Below are positions 46,741 to 58,279 of a DNA stretch of 64,000 bases, in pieces. The notes under the pieces were generated by a model, which made no database searches, was not told where the DNA came from, and saw nothing but the letters and a program-made list of their open reading frames with translations. Each line of letters opens with the position of its first letter. Positions within the stretch are counted from its first letter, which is position 1. This stretch comes from Aristolochia californica (lineage: Eukaryota; Streptophyta; Magnoliopsida; Piperales; Aristolochiaceae). The stretch is taken from the NCBI GenBank assembly GCA_029961685.1, contig JARWKL010000008.1:6512501-6576500 (forward strand). The letters are read 5' to 3'. A program made the translations under genes and the position numbers.

Positions 46741-47480
46741 TCAAAAATAACTAAAATAACTAATAATAAAACTTAGAATGTGCTTTTTTTTAGAATATTT
46801 TAAATATCAAATATCAAAGACTCAAAAGTAAGCAGTGTACCAATGAGAATGAGTTGGTCTTATCATGGTTTCCACCTACAGTGTTGTTATAATCATCTAG
46901 ATTTTAAAACTATGTTGCCATTCACATCAAATTCAAAAAAGAAAAAAATTCCCAACCAAAATAGAATTCCACCATAGTAGATGATCTTTCGTAAAGGAAT
47001 TATATTTCCTAGAAAAATAAAATTTTAAACTATTTCGAAGATCATGCAATTTATCTTAAATAAAGAAATTTTTGGTAGAAAAGTTTTTCATTACCAAAAT
47101 GGTAAAACTTTTGTGGTGGAAAATAAATTCCACCACGATGGTTTCGATTATTTTTTATTAGAAAATGTTTTTATGGAAATTGTTTCCACCAAATTTTTAT
47201 GTGGTACACAATATTTTTTGTCAAAACAATATTTCTCAAAAAGACTTTATTTTCCTAAAAAACTTATTTCAATTGAAAATTAATTCTACTGAAAGAAAGC
47301 ATATCTTGCCATGTACTTGTCATAACTCTACGACCGGAAAATCAATTTCCGATGGTAGAGTTTTCTTTTCTTTCTTAGTTACTCTACCAGTGAATTATTA
47401 TTTATGCTTGATAAGGTGGCTTCTATCGAAGAAAGTAAAAACTATTTTTTTTAGTGTTATATTTAATTATGTAATTAATT
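46741..47480. other. unmatched segment rich in short inverted repeats
   Basis: Has no counterpart elsewhere in the window. Hairpins: GTGGTGGA at 47113-47120 against TCCACCAC at 47129-47136 (perfect), and 47325-47340 against 47346-47361 (14 of 16 pairing). Related strings GGTAGAAAAGTTTTT and GGTAAAACTTTTG lie close by. It could be a non-autonomous DNA transposon remnant; I could not define terminal repeats or a target duplication. Confidence 0.5.
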
Positions 47481-48060
47481 ATTTTAAGTTTTAGTTGCAA
47501 ACCTTTGTTAAAAACTTGACTTGGTCAAGGTACATGGCATGGTTGAACTAGATTCAATTGACTTATCCAATCCAAAATTTATAATAATACATTCAACAAC
47601 ATCTCCTGGGCCAATTGGTTAATCTGATCCAGGTTTATAATAGAGCATTCAACATTTCCTTTTAACTGATTATTGATTTTCATAATTGGCACAAACTATG
47701 TGGCCATGGACTTGTCTTATAATCATCTATATTTTAACTATATAAACTCGATCTTTCTTCCATGGAATATCACCATATGTTCTCTTGGGTGTTGTATCTT
47801 TACTTTGTTTGGTATTCCTTCTTCCCTTAGGCTCCATTGGCAATAAAGTCACTTTTGGGTTGCTCAATTCTCTACTATTGGAAGAAGAATAGTATTTATA
47901 GCTGTCATTATTTCGACACCAAAGAAGACATACATTATCAATGTTTGTCTTTTGAAAATTTCACAAATATTTTAATAAAGAAAAAAAAGAATGTCACTGT
48001 ATTTTGAAAAGCCCTACTAAATTATTATGGGAAGGATATTATTGAATGACATTTGGATTT
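47481..48060. other. RLP 3' spacer, unit C
   Basis: Collinear with 27190-27835 and 60460-61089. The short minus-strand frame of unit A is open here too from about 47890 to a stop at 47727-47729, with the segments NPKVTLLPMEPKGRRN and TYGDIPWKKDR. Confidence 0.6.
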
Positions 48061-48142
48061 TAAAAAGGATGAGTTACAAAGAAATGAAAAAAAGGCCATA
48101 TCCCACGAACACTTTTGAGCTTTGACAATATGATGTATATTT

Positions 48143-50613
48143 CTAACAAAACCAATCTTGAAAACCATCTACAAATTGAAAAATACATAATTCTCCAAGA
48201 CCTTTTGAATAAAAAATTCCAAACACACTTGAGAAGCCAACTACAAATCCATGAGCAATGCCAGCATAGATCCATCTCATTTCAGACCCGTCTTTAAACT
48301 CTTCATCACCAAAAGTTTGGATCAGAATTTGATCCCTCCCATCACTTTTACATTTTTTTCTCAATGGATATCCACAAAGATGTTCATTACCCACATAAAT
48401 TGATTCATCATTGAGGGTATCAACTTGATTACTAGATGGAATTATTCTAGACAAATTGTTGTATGAAAGGTTGAGATAACTCAAAAATGTCAAACTAGCA
48501 ATAGCTGCAAGAATCAACCCAAAAAAAGGGTTTCTTGACAAATCTAGATTTATTAATTGTTGCAGCCTTCCAATGCTTTGTGGGAGCTTCCCAAAAAATC
48601 TATTCCTCGACAAGTTCAAAACAATCAAACCAATAAGGTAACTTCTTCTAGGATTGTTCCTGATAAATTGTTGTTTGAGAGATCTAAAACAATAACCAAT
48701 GAAAAATTGGTAGTGTATTCATACACAAACCCATTCATCGACACATCAACCCTTTCTTTGTAATAGGTGCCCCTATAAAAAAAAATTTACTGTTTGAAAC
48801 TTGATTGATTCTCATGGTTGCATAAATTTTTATACCTCTTGGAATGGCTCCTTTCAGACGATTATGTGACACATCAAGGACTTCCAAATAACCCAAATTC
48901 CATAGTTCTGGAATAGTTCTAGTAAACATGTTCAACCTCAATTGGAGTATTTGAATGTTAGACAACGTTACTCCAATCCAACTTGGAAGGCTTCCACTGA
49001 ATTCGTTCCCACTAAGGTCAAGAGTTTTCAAATTATTACATTTAAAAAAAAAAAAGGAAATTCTCCGGATAATTTATTCTTCTCAAGGTGCAATCTTTGT
49101 ATATTCACAAATTGGATGGAAGACCATGGAATATTGCTAGATAAATGGTTTGCCTTCAAATCAAGTACCTTGAGAGATCCACAATTAGCCAAGGTTGGGA
49201 GCACACCTCCAGTGAGATTGTTATGAGAAAGATTAAGAATTTCTAATCCCAGAAAATTGATTGTAGGAGATATCAAGAAAATAGATAGGGTTTGTGAGAG
49301 GGTTTGTGAGAAAAGATATTGGACCTGTGAACTTGTTGTAGCTCAGATCAATATATGTATATGAATTAGTGGCAAGTGTAATGTATGGAGGTGAACCTGA
49401 AATATTATTCATACTGAGGTTCAAAAAATAAAGTTGAGAAGTCTTGTTCCAAAACCACGATGGTATATTACCCACATATGTTCGGGATAGATCTAGGTAA
49501 GTGAGTTTATTTTTTTATTTTTATTTTTGAGTATGAAGTCATTGAGGAAATTGTGTGCCAAGACGACAAGATTCAAGATAGAGATATTCAGCTTGAAATG
49601 GAGGAACCCGGTCTATAGGAAGACAAAACTCTAGTGAATTTAACAATAAGTCTAGGGTGGTTAGGTTGTTCAAATTTTAAAAAATGTTTTTCAATTACAA
49701 CACCTTGCAACATAATATTTTCAATTGTAAGAACTTCCAGAGACGAGAGTTTTCCCAAGCATGTAAGAATTGTCCATGTGGTATAACTGGGTTAAATTTT
49801 TAAGGAGCATAACCAATCTAAGTACAGAGTTTGGAGGTTGTGTAAGTTTCCCATTTAGCTTAGAAAGCCCTTTGTGGTTCGATTACCTCCTGTGACTCCC
49901 AAGTAAAGACTAGTAAGAGAGGTCATATTACCAATAGACTCTGGGATTTCTTTGGATAGCTCAACCCCTTTTAGTTACATCGCCTTAATATTCTTCCAAC
50001 TGCCACCGAATAGATTTGAGAAATTTACATTGAGGTTATAATTATACCACAAATAGAACTCCTCCAAGTGAGGCAATGTTCCAAACTTTGAAGATACATC
50101 GCCATAGAAGTCATTAGAACTAAGATCCAAATAACGCAGTTGTGTAAGATTGAGAAATGAGGGCGTTGGGGGACAACTGAAAAAGAAGCTCTCTGCATAT
50201 CGAGTATCTGTAGAGAAGAAAGAGCTAATTCATCTCTAGCTGCTTCGGAGATGGCATATTTACCATCCAGTCAAAATTATCTGCATACAAACACGAGGAG
50301 ATCTCGTTCGGTCCTATGTTGGAAGAAACATCCAAAAATTCAATATAAGAAAGATTTCCAAGATGGAAAGGAATTGAATTTTCCGACTAAATCCTGCATA
50401 CGACAAGTTCAAACGCCTCAACTTCTTTAAGGAACTGAAAAAATCCGGAATTTGAACTCCATAGAAAAAGTACCCACTCAAGTCAAGGTGTCGGAGATGT
50501 TTTAGTTGCAACAACCCTACATCGATCCTCCGTAAGCTCACTGCAATTATCCAACACAGAGAATGGTGAACCATAAGGGCCACAAACAAATTCACAATTG
50601 AAGTCGCCCCCAT
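48143..50613 (-). pseudogene. LRR receptor-like protein (Cf/EIX2 type), pseudogene II
   Basis: The minus-strand ATG at 50613 starts a signal peptide, MGATSIVNLFVAL. The reading then jumps to sequence equivalent to the end of the N-cap (SPFSVLDNCSELT in a shifted frame), so roughly 200 bp covering the N-cap is deleted. LRRs follow: LKHLRHLDLSGYFFYGVQIP, QLRYLDLSSNDFYGDVS, LYFLNLSMNNISGSPPY, LEILNLSHNNLTGGVLP, LKVLDLKANHLSSNIP, MKTLDLSGNEFSGSLPSWIG, YLEVLDVSHNRLKGAIPRGI. The C-cap is GNEHLCGYPLRKKCKSD, then an acidic stretch and a transmembrane helix (GFVVGFSSVFGIF). A one-base deletion at 48214-48220 shifts the frame inside the helix. It has one copy of the membrane end and no TRIM insertion. 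Stops and shifts in 49500-50250 make it inactive. Confidence 0.93.
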
Positions 50614-50662
50614 GTCTTGGACACTAACTCTGTTCTCCCGGTGCTTTATTCTCCTTTCATCT

Positions 50663-50669
50663 CTTTATA
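50663..50669 (-). promoter_or_regulatory. TATA box of RLP pseudogene II
   Basis: The minus strand reads CAAACTATAAAGAGATG; TATAAAG starts 56 bp upstream of the ATG at 50613, about the same spacing as the TATA box and ATG at 34600/34545. Confidence 0.5.
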
Positions 50670-51194
50670 GTTTGAACAAAGGAGGTTTTGTTTCAGAAAA
50701 TGAGGTTCAACCGAATCAAATTTCTGTGTTAGAGAACGTGTTGCACACTCTACTGTCCCCTCCTTTCTCCTTCACCCAAAGCAATGACGACTTGACAAGT
50801 TAAAGGCTGAATAGTCTGAAATGAACAGAAAGGAAGCGATTGCATGTAGTTGATAGAACAATCTAGTGGTAAAATAAATAAAAAATCCTGTAAATCCTTC
50901 TCTCTTCTCTATCTCATGTTTTACTTCTTTAATTCTCGACGCATTGAGTATAGGTGTTTAAATGGTCAGCGAAGGGAAACACAAGAGATTTGCATTTTTT
51001 ATTTTTTGTTTATTTCATGTCGATGATGATAAGAAAGAATCTGGCGACTATTAGACTTCTTGATACAAATACCGGTGTATCTCAATTTTTCTTTTTGAAA
51101 CTTTATGGCCTAATGTTCAAGTTCTAATGGCCTTAATGAATTTTAAGGCCCTTCGGTTATTAGAACTTTAGACTTTATGGCCTTTAAACAAAAA
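50670..51194 (-). repeat. RLP upstream flank, gene II
   Basis: Collinear with 31760-32160 upstream of RLP pseudogene I, including a shortened version of the GGCC-ended foldback (51108-51182). 50690-50840 also resembles 41200-41340. No gene. Confidence 0.7.
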
Positions 51195-51900
51195 TGTGGA
51201 GAAAATCCACTTGGTAAATGTATTGGAATATGAAAGCCTTGGTGACTTGAGTTGGGAATGAAAATGGTCATAAGAAGAAGTTAGACTTGACTAGCTTATG
51301 GAAAAATGCATAATGAAGACTTTTAGTAAAAATTGTAGTCCACTAAATGATATATCTACATATGAGGACTTGACTAGCTTGCGGTAAAATGCATAATGAA
51401 GAGCTTTAAGTGGAGATTGTAGTCCTCTAAATGATAAAACAATATATATAACATGACTTATGGGATAGACTAAGATGCTCAAAGTCACAAAAATATCACC
51501 ATTAAAATAAAAAAGAACAAAGACTATAAAAAATATTCAAATACCACCTATTAAAGTGTCATAATATCACTAACAATGTGTGTTGATGCCAATCGAAAAA
51601 TCATAGTTGGGAAAGAAAGTGCAGACAAAAATAATTATTTACTTATAATTTTTATTGATATAAGTAAATTTTAAGAGGTTAATTTTTTTTAGTCCTGATT
51701 CAATTTTCCCTAAAAAAACTCTTTAATGGGACAAGAAAACTAACAAAAAAATGCTCTTGAAAAAAGAATTTGTGTTTGTGTCGATTTTGTTAGATGAAAA
51801 AATTTTTATCCCACTTCTTCCACAAAACTTTAAGAGGATAGAAAATAATTATCTTATTTCTCCTATTCAAAATGAGTCTATTAATTTTGCCGATGCTAAA
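51195..51900 (+). repeat. R repeat copy 3, with internal duplication
   Basis: Matches 40370-41010. Part of it is doubled: GACTTGACTAGCTT occurs near 51286 and again near 51367, giving two units of about 81 bp. Confidence 0.82.
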
Positions 51901-52429
51901 ATAACTTTTCCTCCATTAAGATAAAACAAGTAAAGGAACAAGTCATTAAATACTCACTACCCTTTCCCTCTATTACCTTTTTACAACCATATCTCTTGTC
52001 TCTCCCACACTTAGTCTTATTAACTATATTTGGGACTTTTTTTTAAGTTTTTACTTGAATAAAATTTACTACAAAATTGTTGGCAGGCATTTTCTATTCC
52101 AATTTTTTTTATCTTAATTCAATTTGATACCTTTAACAAAAACAAGCCAACTTTCACATAAGTTTACAGTATTATCACTTTGCCACCTACTTAAAAAAAT
52201 TGTAATTAAGTTATTTAACAAATAAAAAAAATCAATGACAAATCAATTAAAAATTTGGTTTATCTATATTGCCAAAAATCAAGAAAAAATATCTTGAATG
52301 GTTTGACTGCACATCTCTTGCTATTGTACTATCTTAACTCTCTCATCTCAGTATTATAAAATTAATCATTTTAGGAATTTCCATGTTTTTACTTGAATAA
52401 ATTTTACTAAACATTATTTAGCAACTTTA
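51901..52429. other. AT-rich spacer, no gene seen
   Basis: 51905-52110 resembles 41410-41620 and the promoter-proximal S tail at 26070-26240. 52200-52430 resembles 41760-41990. No coding function is recognised. Confidence 0.6.
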
Positions 52430-53340
52430 TGGTGTTCTAGTCTACAAACATAAATGAGGGTTACACAAGTAGTAGCCTGGACAAGGACCATGAAAGTTTT
52501 TTTATTTTTGCTTTTTACGGTTTACAACAATATTGCAAGCAATAAAATCCAAAAGGCAAATGTGTTGGAATGAAAATGGCCTGATGAAGAAGTTGGCCAT
52601 TTTGGGTATGAAAAGGACAAAATGTAGACTTGACTATTGACCCGTAAATGCCCAAATGAGGACTTGACTAGCCCATGGAAAAATGCATAGTGAAAACTGT
52701 AGGCGGAGATTATGGTCCAATAAATGATACAACTACATATGTAGTGTGACCAATGGGATAAACTAAGATGTTACAAGTTCACAAAGACATCACCATTAGA
52801 ATAAAGAGGACGAAGACTATAAAAAATATTCAAGTATCACCTATGAAAATGACATAATATGTCTAGCAATATGTGTTTATGCCTAAGAAGAAATCATAGC
52901 TAGGTAAGAAAGTATGGAGAAAAATAATTATTCACTTGAAATAAGTTTTCTGATATATGTAGGTTTTAAGTGGTAAAACAATTTCCTTCTTGATTCAACT
53001 AGCCCCGCAAAACTCTTTAATGGCACAAAAAAAAAAAAAAAAAAACTGATATAGAAAAAAAAATCTTGTTCGTGTTGATTTTGGGAGACCCCAGATCTTC
53101 AACAAAAAGTTTAAAGAGGACAAAAATAATTTTCTTATTGCCCATTTTGGAAACGAGTTTATTAATTTTGATGATTAAGTGTATGTGTGTGCGTTTGTCC
53201 CTCTTTGTTTATTTTAAGGATACTTTAGTTATAGTAGATTCAATAGGATTTACGAATTTTGGTAATTCATTATAGTTTGAAAACTATGCGTAAATTACGT
53301 TAGGTTCAAAAATAAAAATTCTATTTTTAAAATTTTAGTT
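52430..53340 (+). repeat. R repeat copy 4
   Basis: Collinear with 41970-42930 (TACACAAGTAGTAGCC, ATGAGGACTTGACTAGCC, then AGATCTTCAACAAAA near 53092). A 16-base A run is at 53029-53044. Confidence 0.84.
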
Positions 53341-53484
53341 TTGGAATATAACTAGTACCAAAATAGATAAAAAGTAGAAACATAAAACTTGTTTACATAA
53401 ATGGAACAATTGGCTCATAGAAGTCTATCAAATTAAAACAAACATTCAGAGTATTTTGTGACTCAAAGTTACAATATGGAATAG

Positions 53485-53578
53485 ATAAAAAAATAGGTAA
53501 TATAAATACATTGAACATATTTATAGAACGTATAAAAAAATAGGTAATATAAATACATTGAACATATTTATAGAACGT
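53485..53578. repeat. perfect 47-bp tandem duplication
   Basis: Two identical 47-bp copies (53485-53531, 53532-53578) begin ATAAAAAAATAGGTAATAT. The other R/S copies have the unit once, so this is a local and recent event. Confidence 0.97.
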
Positions 53579-53589
53579 ATAGCCCTTCT

Positions 53590-54560
53590 GGTACATAGTT
53601 ACATAACATTTTGATTTTATTTTTTTAAATATAATTTTTAACAAAGAAAAATTAAACTAATAGGAGGAAACAACATAATTTCAGATTGGATGTTAGTGGT
53701 CACTTTTTTCCTTCATTGTTCCATGAGGTAAGAGAAAGGTTATGGACCCCGAAGGAAAGAACACGCCCCAAATGTTGCTTTAAACTGGCATGAGTGTTTT
53801 GGATTGTTTTGATATGTGTCACCTAGATCAAACTTTGAGATATATCATTTCACCCCCTAAAAAATATATGATCCCATATATAAGGCATACATCCAGCCCT
53901 TCTTTCATAAACACACCAGTGCAAGGATCCTCTATCTCTCTCCTACATACTTTGGACCAATCTAGGGCCACTCTATCAAGACCACTGGTTCATCAACCAA
54001 TTAGGGTCCAAATTGGATTTTTATTCAAAATATCAAATTTAACTCTTGTGAATTGGCGCTAGTGACAACTCAACCCCATTTACACAACACGTGTCAATGG
54101 ATTGTAGGACAAGGTCCACTGTCTTGCTCTAATAAACCTATGACAAAGTTTGATAGCCCCAATTTAAATATCTGACAAAGAATATTTCTCCAATGACATC
54201 CGTATTTAGTATTTGATTAATTGTATATGTAAAATTAAAAAAAAAACATAAAATATTATATGCATTTTTTCCTCTTAATGCACCTTATTATTTGTTTTAT
54301 TAGTAAAATGTATATTGGTAAATGGGTAATCTTACATAAATTCATAAAATGAGTAAATTACTTTCCTAAATACTTGGATATTATATAATGAAACAATCTT
54401 TACCTTAATTAATTATTTAGAGGAAAACTATTTAGAAGTGTTGTTACTTGAATAAATGAAAACATATTTTAGGCTCGACATTATGAAGACCCAATTATTT
54501 TAATTTTATGTTTTTTTATAAGAGTTAGTTGGTCTCTCTCTCTCTCTTTCTAAAATTACT
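53590..54560 (+). repeat. S spacer, fourth copy
   Basis: Collinear with 43150-44165, 24953-25915 and 58280-59182: ACATTTTGATTTTATTT, the TGTGTCACCTAGATCAAAC block, GATCCCATATATAAGGC and the CT run at 54533-54548. No T segment follows; it passes to X-like sequence. Confidence 0.86.
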
Positions 54561-54599
54561 AGACCAACTACAGTCAAACCAACTACTCCCTCTCATAAC

Positions 54600-54940
54600 C
54601 ATCAATAGTACGTTTCAAATATGAATTCCTATATTAAGTAAGATTAATCTCAATCACTCTCTATCCACCCACATGAAACAAATCAAATTCAATTTTAATA
54701 GGGATAGACATGGGTGGGAGATTTACACCCCATGATACTCTCATATTTTTAAATTAATAAAATTTTAAATGCCACATTATTTCCAACGTGTCCATATAAA
54801 AAATTTCAAATAACCTTATTAAATTAAGAAAACATTCGAGATACACCCGTTTTGAATAGGATAACTACTGTTTGAATTAGAGGAGAACTTGGGAATCATG
54901 TCTTAGAAAGCGAAAAAATATTGCAAAAATTATAAAAAAT
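54600..54940. repeat. X repeat fragment
   Basis: Matches 32160-32480, 34000-34330 and 46300-46620 (TAATAGGGATAGA, GGGAGATTTACACCCCATGAT, CATATAAAAAATTTCAAATAACC). 54941-55144 shows no recognised feature. Confidence 0.75.
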
Positions 54941-55144
54941 TAAGTGCTTTAGGTAGATTACTAGTTCATTGATGACGCAATTTGGAGACATGTTCATTAG
55001 AGCTTTTCTAAGCATATTATGCTATTGTTGTCTTTTTAGGTGTCATTCATGTAGAAGGTAAACCCTAAAGCATTCGCTTCATCAAAGAGCACCAGATAGA
55101 TAATGCAGAGCTTTTGCTTCCCCTTATGGAATTCTTCTCTCGTT

Positions 55145-55872
55145 GATAATTAACTCTCTCATCTTAGTATTATAAAATTAACCTTTGTAGACTGTCCAAG
55201 TTTTTACTTGAATACAATTTACTAGAAAATCTTTCTAAAAAATATGGCGTTTTAGTTTAGAAACATAAATGTGGGGTTACACAAGTAGTAGCCTTGACAA
55301 GGACCATGAAGGTTCTTTTTTCTTTTTTCTTTTTTTAATTTATATCAATATTGTAAGCAATGAAATCCTATAGGCAAATGTGTTGGAATATGAAAGCCAC
55401 CTTGATTTGACTTGGGAATGAAAATGGCCCAATGAAGAAGTTATCTAGCTTGGGTATGAAAATGACAAAATGTGGATTTGACTATTGACCTGTAAATGCC
55501 CAAATGAGGACTGGACTAGGCTAATGGAAAAATGCATAGTGAAGACTTTAAGTGGAGATTGTGGTCCAGTAAATGATATAACTACATATATGGCGTGACC
55601 AACGAGATAGACTAAGATGCTACAAGTTCATAAAAACATCACTCTTAGAATAAAGATGACAAAAACAATGCAAAATATTCAAATATCACCTATGAAAATT
55701 AGATAATATCACTACCAATGTGTGTTCAAGCCTAAGAAGATATCATAGCTAGGTAAGAAAGTAAGAGAAAAATAATTATTTTGATATATGTAGGTTTTAA
55801 GTGGTAAAAATGTTTTTTGACTAACCCCACAAAAAATAATTTTCTTATTGCCCATTTTAGAAATGAGTCTAT
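55145..55872 (+). repeat. R repeat copy 5, cut by unit B
   Basis: Nearly identical to 41870-42730. It stops at AAATGAGTCTATC, where unit B begins with ATCAAAATGACAGATC. Confidence 0.88.
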
Positions 55873-56128
55873 CAAAATGACAGATCTTCTACTATTTAGC
55901 CGATGAAACTCCATTTGATTTCCTTTTGTCTTTAGACTGTTGTGAGTCAGCTTAACCTATATTAGCTCGAACCAATATACTGCTTCCAGACTTGCAACCA
56001 CTGACCAATATCTGGGTTTTGGTTTGTGGTCATGTGAAATGAATTTTTCATTGCTACTGTTGCTGCTACCATTTCGTGGATGAGTACAGATTTTCTTGGC
56101 TTACTTGAAGACTATTATGTGTTGGGGA

Positions 56129-56864
56129 ATGGCTACTGAGCTCCAGAACCACGAAGAAGTGCCAGAAGACCACTTCAGGAGAAAGCTTGCAGCTGCTGTT
56201 AGGAGATCTATTTTTTTTCTTGGTTCTCTCAGCCAAAAAAAAAAAGTGTTTTATTTGTCTGTTCTGCATCTCAAATTAATGAGATCAGGTTCTGTTCTGC
56301 GTCAAGGTTTTCTTCTGCTTAACATCTGCACATTTACTTGCTTTTTTCAGCCTCTTGGTTTCTTTGTCCGTCCTTCAATTGTAAACTACAGCTATAACGG
56401 TGACCATAACTCGGCTATCAAACATAAGAACATTGAATGTTGTTCATTCTATTAATCTCTGAGTTTAGTTTTCATGTATTTTCAGCCACTTTGTGAGATA
56501 CCACGAAAGCCACTTTGCTTTCTCTCTTGTTTCTATAAAAATTAAACATTTGCTATCATTGTGACGAGGTTCTGGGTATTTTCTCTTCTTGACTTGTTTT
56601 TGTTTACGATGAGATCTTATAGGATGCTAGAATGGAATGATGGGTGGTACTATAATGGGGACATAAAGACGAGAAAGACAGTTCAACCTAATGCTGACCA
56701 AATAGGTTTACAGAGATATGAGCAACTGAGGGAACTTTATGGATCTCTTTCAGCAGGTGACAACAATCAACAAGCCAAGAGGCCTTCTGCTTCTTTATCC
56801 CCTGAGGATCTTACTGACTCGGAGTGGTATTATTTGGTCTTCATGTCCCTCACATTTAATCCTG
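56129..56864 (+). pseudogene. GL3/EGL3-type bHLH transcription factor, N-terminal fragment (unit B)
   Basis: Exon 1 starts at 56129 (MATELQNHEEVPED, HFRRKLAAAVR), then loses the conserved WSYAIFW-like block in a T run near 56209. A second exon begins after a TTATAG acceptor at 56622 and reads LEWNDGWYYNGDIKTRKTVQ, then IGLQRYEQLRELYGSLSAGD and RRPSA-like sequence followed by LSPEDLTDSEWYYLVFMSL. This is the MYB-interacting N-terminal domain of GL3/EGL3/MYC1-type bHLH proteins. It ends at FNPD (56864), near where the family has an exon boundary; no later exons or bHLH domain are present. A fragment of about 110 residues of a roughly 600-residue protein. Confidence 0.82.
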
Positions 56865-57316
56865 ATCTCTGCTGGTTAAATTCGAATCCATTTAATAAAA
56901 TCTTGGACAAAAGGTCAAATGCATATCTGTTTAATGGGTGGCATGACATCTGATTTATAGAAGTATAATAGTTCAAATGCATAGCTATTTGAGGGAGACT
57001 GACCAACTGCTGCTGCTGTTTCTTGCTCCTGATTAGTATTAGGGTCGTGGGAATGAGCTCTAATGCATATCTATTTGGCTGTAATGTAGCATCTGATTTA
57101 TATGACTATACTAGTTCAGATGCTTTAGAATTTTGAGGGATACTACTGCTGTTTCTTGCTTCTGTTAATTATAACAATAGCGACTCTGTTGTGTCTTGTT
57201 CTGTGTTGTTTTATTTGTTCATTTACATTATATATTTTGTTTTTAGGCCTTAATCTTTTGAAACTCTTCATTCCATTGAGTAAAGGTGGAGATCCGTCAG
57301 CACAGTTATTGCAGCG
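56865..57316 (+). other. bHLH-to-LRR linker, unit B
   Basis: Collinear with 12551-12967 from 56903 onward. The uninterrupted stretch GGACAAAAGGTCAAATGC near 56899-56916 is the empty site of the minus-strand copia in unit A. No gene. Confidence 0.72.
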
Positions 57317-57790
57317 TTGCCTCACTTGGATGAGCTCCTATTGTCATATAATTATAACCTCGGAGTAAATTGCTCAAATCTATTCAGTGGCGGTAGGAAG
57401 AATATTAAGGTGATGGATGTAGATGGGGTTCAACTATACGGGGAAATCCCAGAATCTGTAGGTAATATGACCTCTTTTACTACTCTTTCTTTGGGAGGCA
57501 TGGGAAGGAATCGAACCACGAAGGGCTTTCTAAGCCAAAAGGGAAACTTATACAACCTGCAAGCTTTGTACTTAAAGAGGTTTTGAAGATTTGATTGCGC
57601 CGAAGCTTGATTGGTTATGCTCCTTAACAAATCTAGTCATCTTATATATTTGAGACTATATGCTTGGGAGAACTCTCGTCTCTAAAAATAATTACAATTA
57701 AAAATAGTATGTTGGAAGGTGTTGTACTTGAAAAGCATTTCCAAAATTTGAGCAACCTAACCATTCTTCCACAAAAATTGTCACCCCAGA
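57317..57790 (+). pseudogene. LRR fragment of an RLP gene, plus strand (unit B)
   Basis: Same fragment as 12968-13430: LPHLDELLLSYNYNLGVN, GEIPESVGNMTSFTTLSLGG, stop at 57584, frameshift, then NLSNLTILPQKL. The shared stop and frameshift show it was already broken before the A/B duplication. Confidence 0.86.
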
Positions 57791-58279
57791 TCTTCCACAA
57801 AAATTTAAAAAGAGGACCAAAAAAAAAAAAAATTGATTGCCAATTTAAAAAATGAGTCTTTTAATTTTCTTGATTATGTGTATGTGTGTGAGTGTGTCCG
57901 TGTGTTTGTTTATTTTAAGGATAATGTACTTTTAGTAGATTTAATAGGATTTTTGAATTTTGGTTGTTAAAATTATCTCTTATAGTTTGAACGCTATTCA
58001 TAAAATTATGTTAAGTTCGAAAATAAAAATTCTATTTTTAAAATTTTAGTTTTGGAATATAACTAGTACCAAAAGAGATAAATAAGTAGAAACACAAAAC
58101 TATTTTTATCATATGAAATGGAACAATTGGCTCATGAAAGTTTATCGAGATAAAACAAACATTCAGAGTATTATGTGACTCAAAGTTACAATATGGAATA
58201 GATATACAATTAAGTAATATAAATTTATTGAACATATTTATAGCAATTATATCCCTTCTTGTAATTATAATTTCATTAC
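57791..58279 (+). repeat. 3' half of the R repeat, unit B
   Basis: Collinear with 13440-13930, with a 15-base A run at 57819-57833 not present in unit A. It ends ATTTCATTAC, continuous with ATAGTTATATA across the position where unit A holds the gypsy element. Confidence 0.87.
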
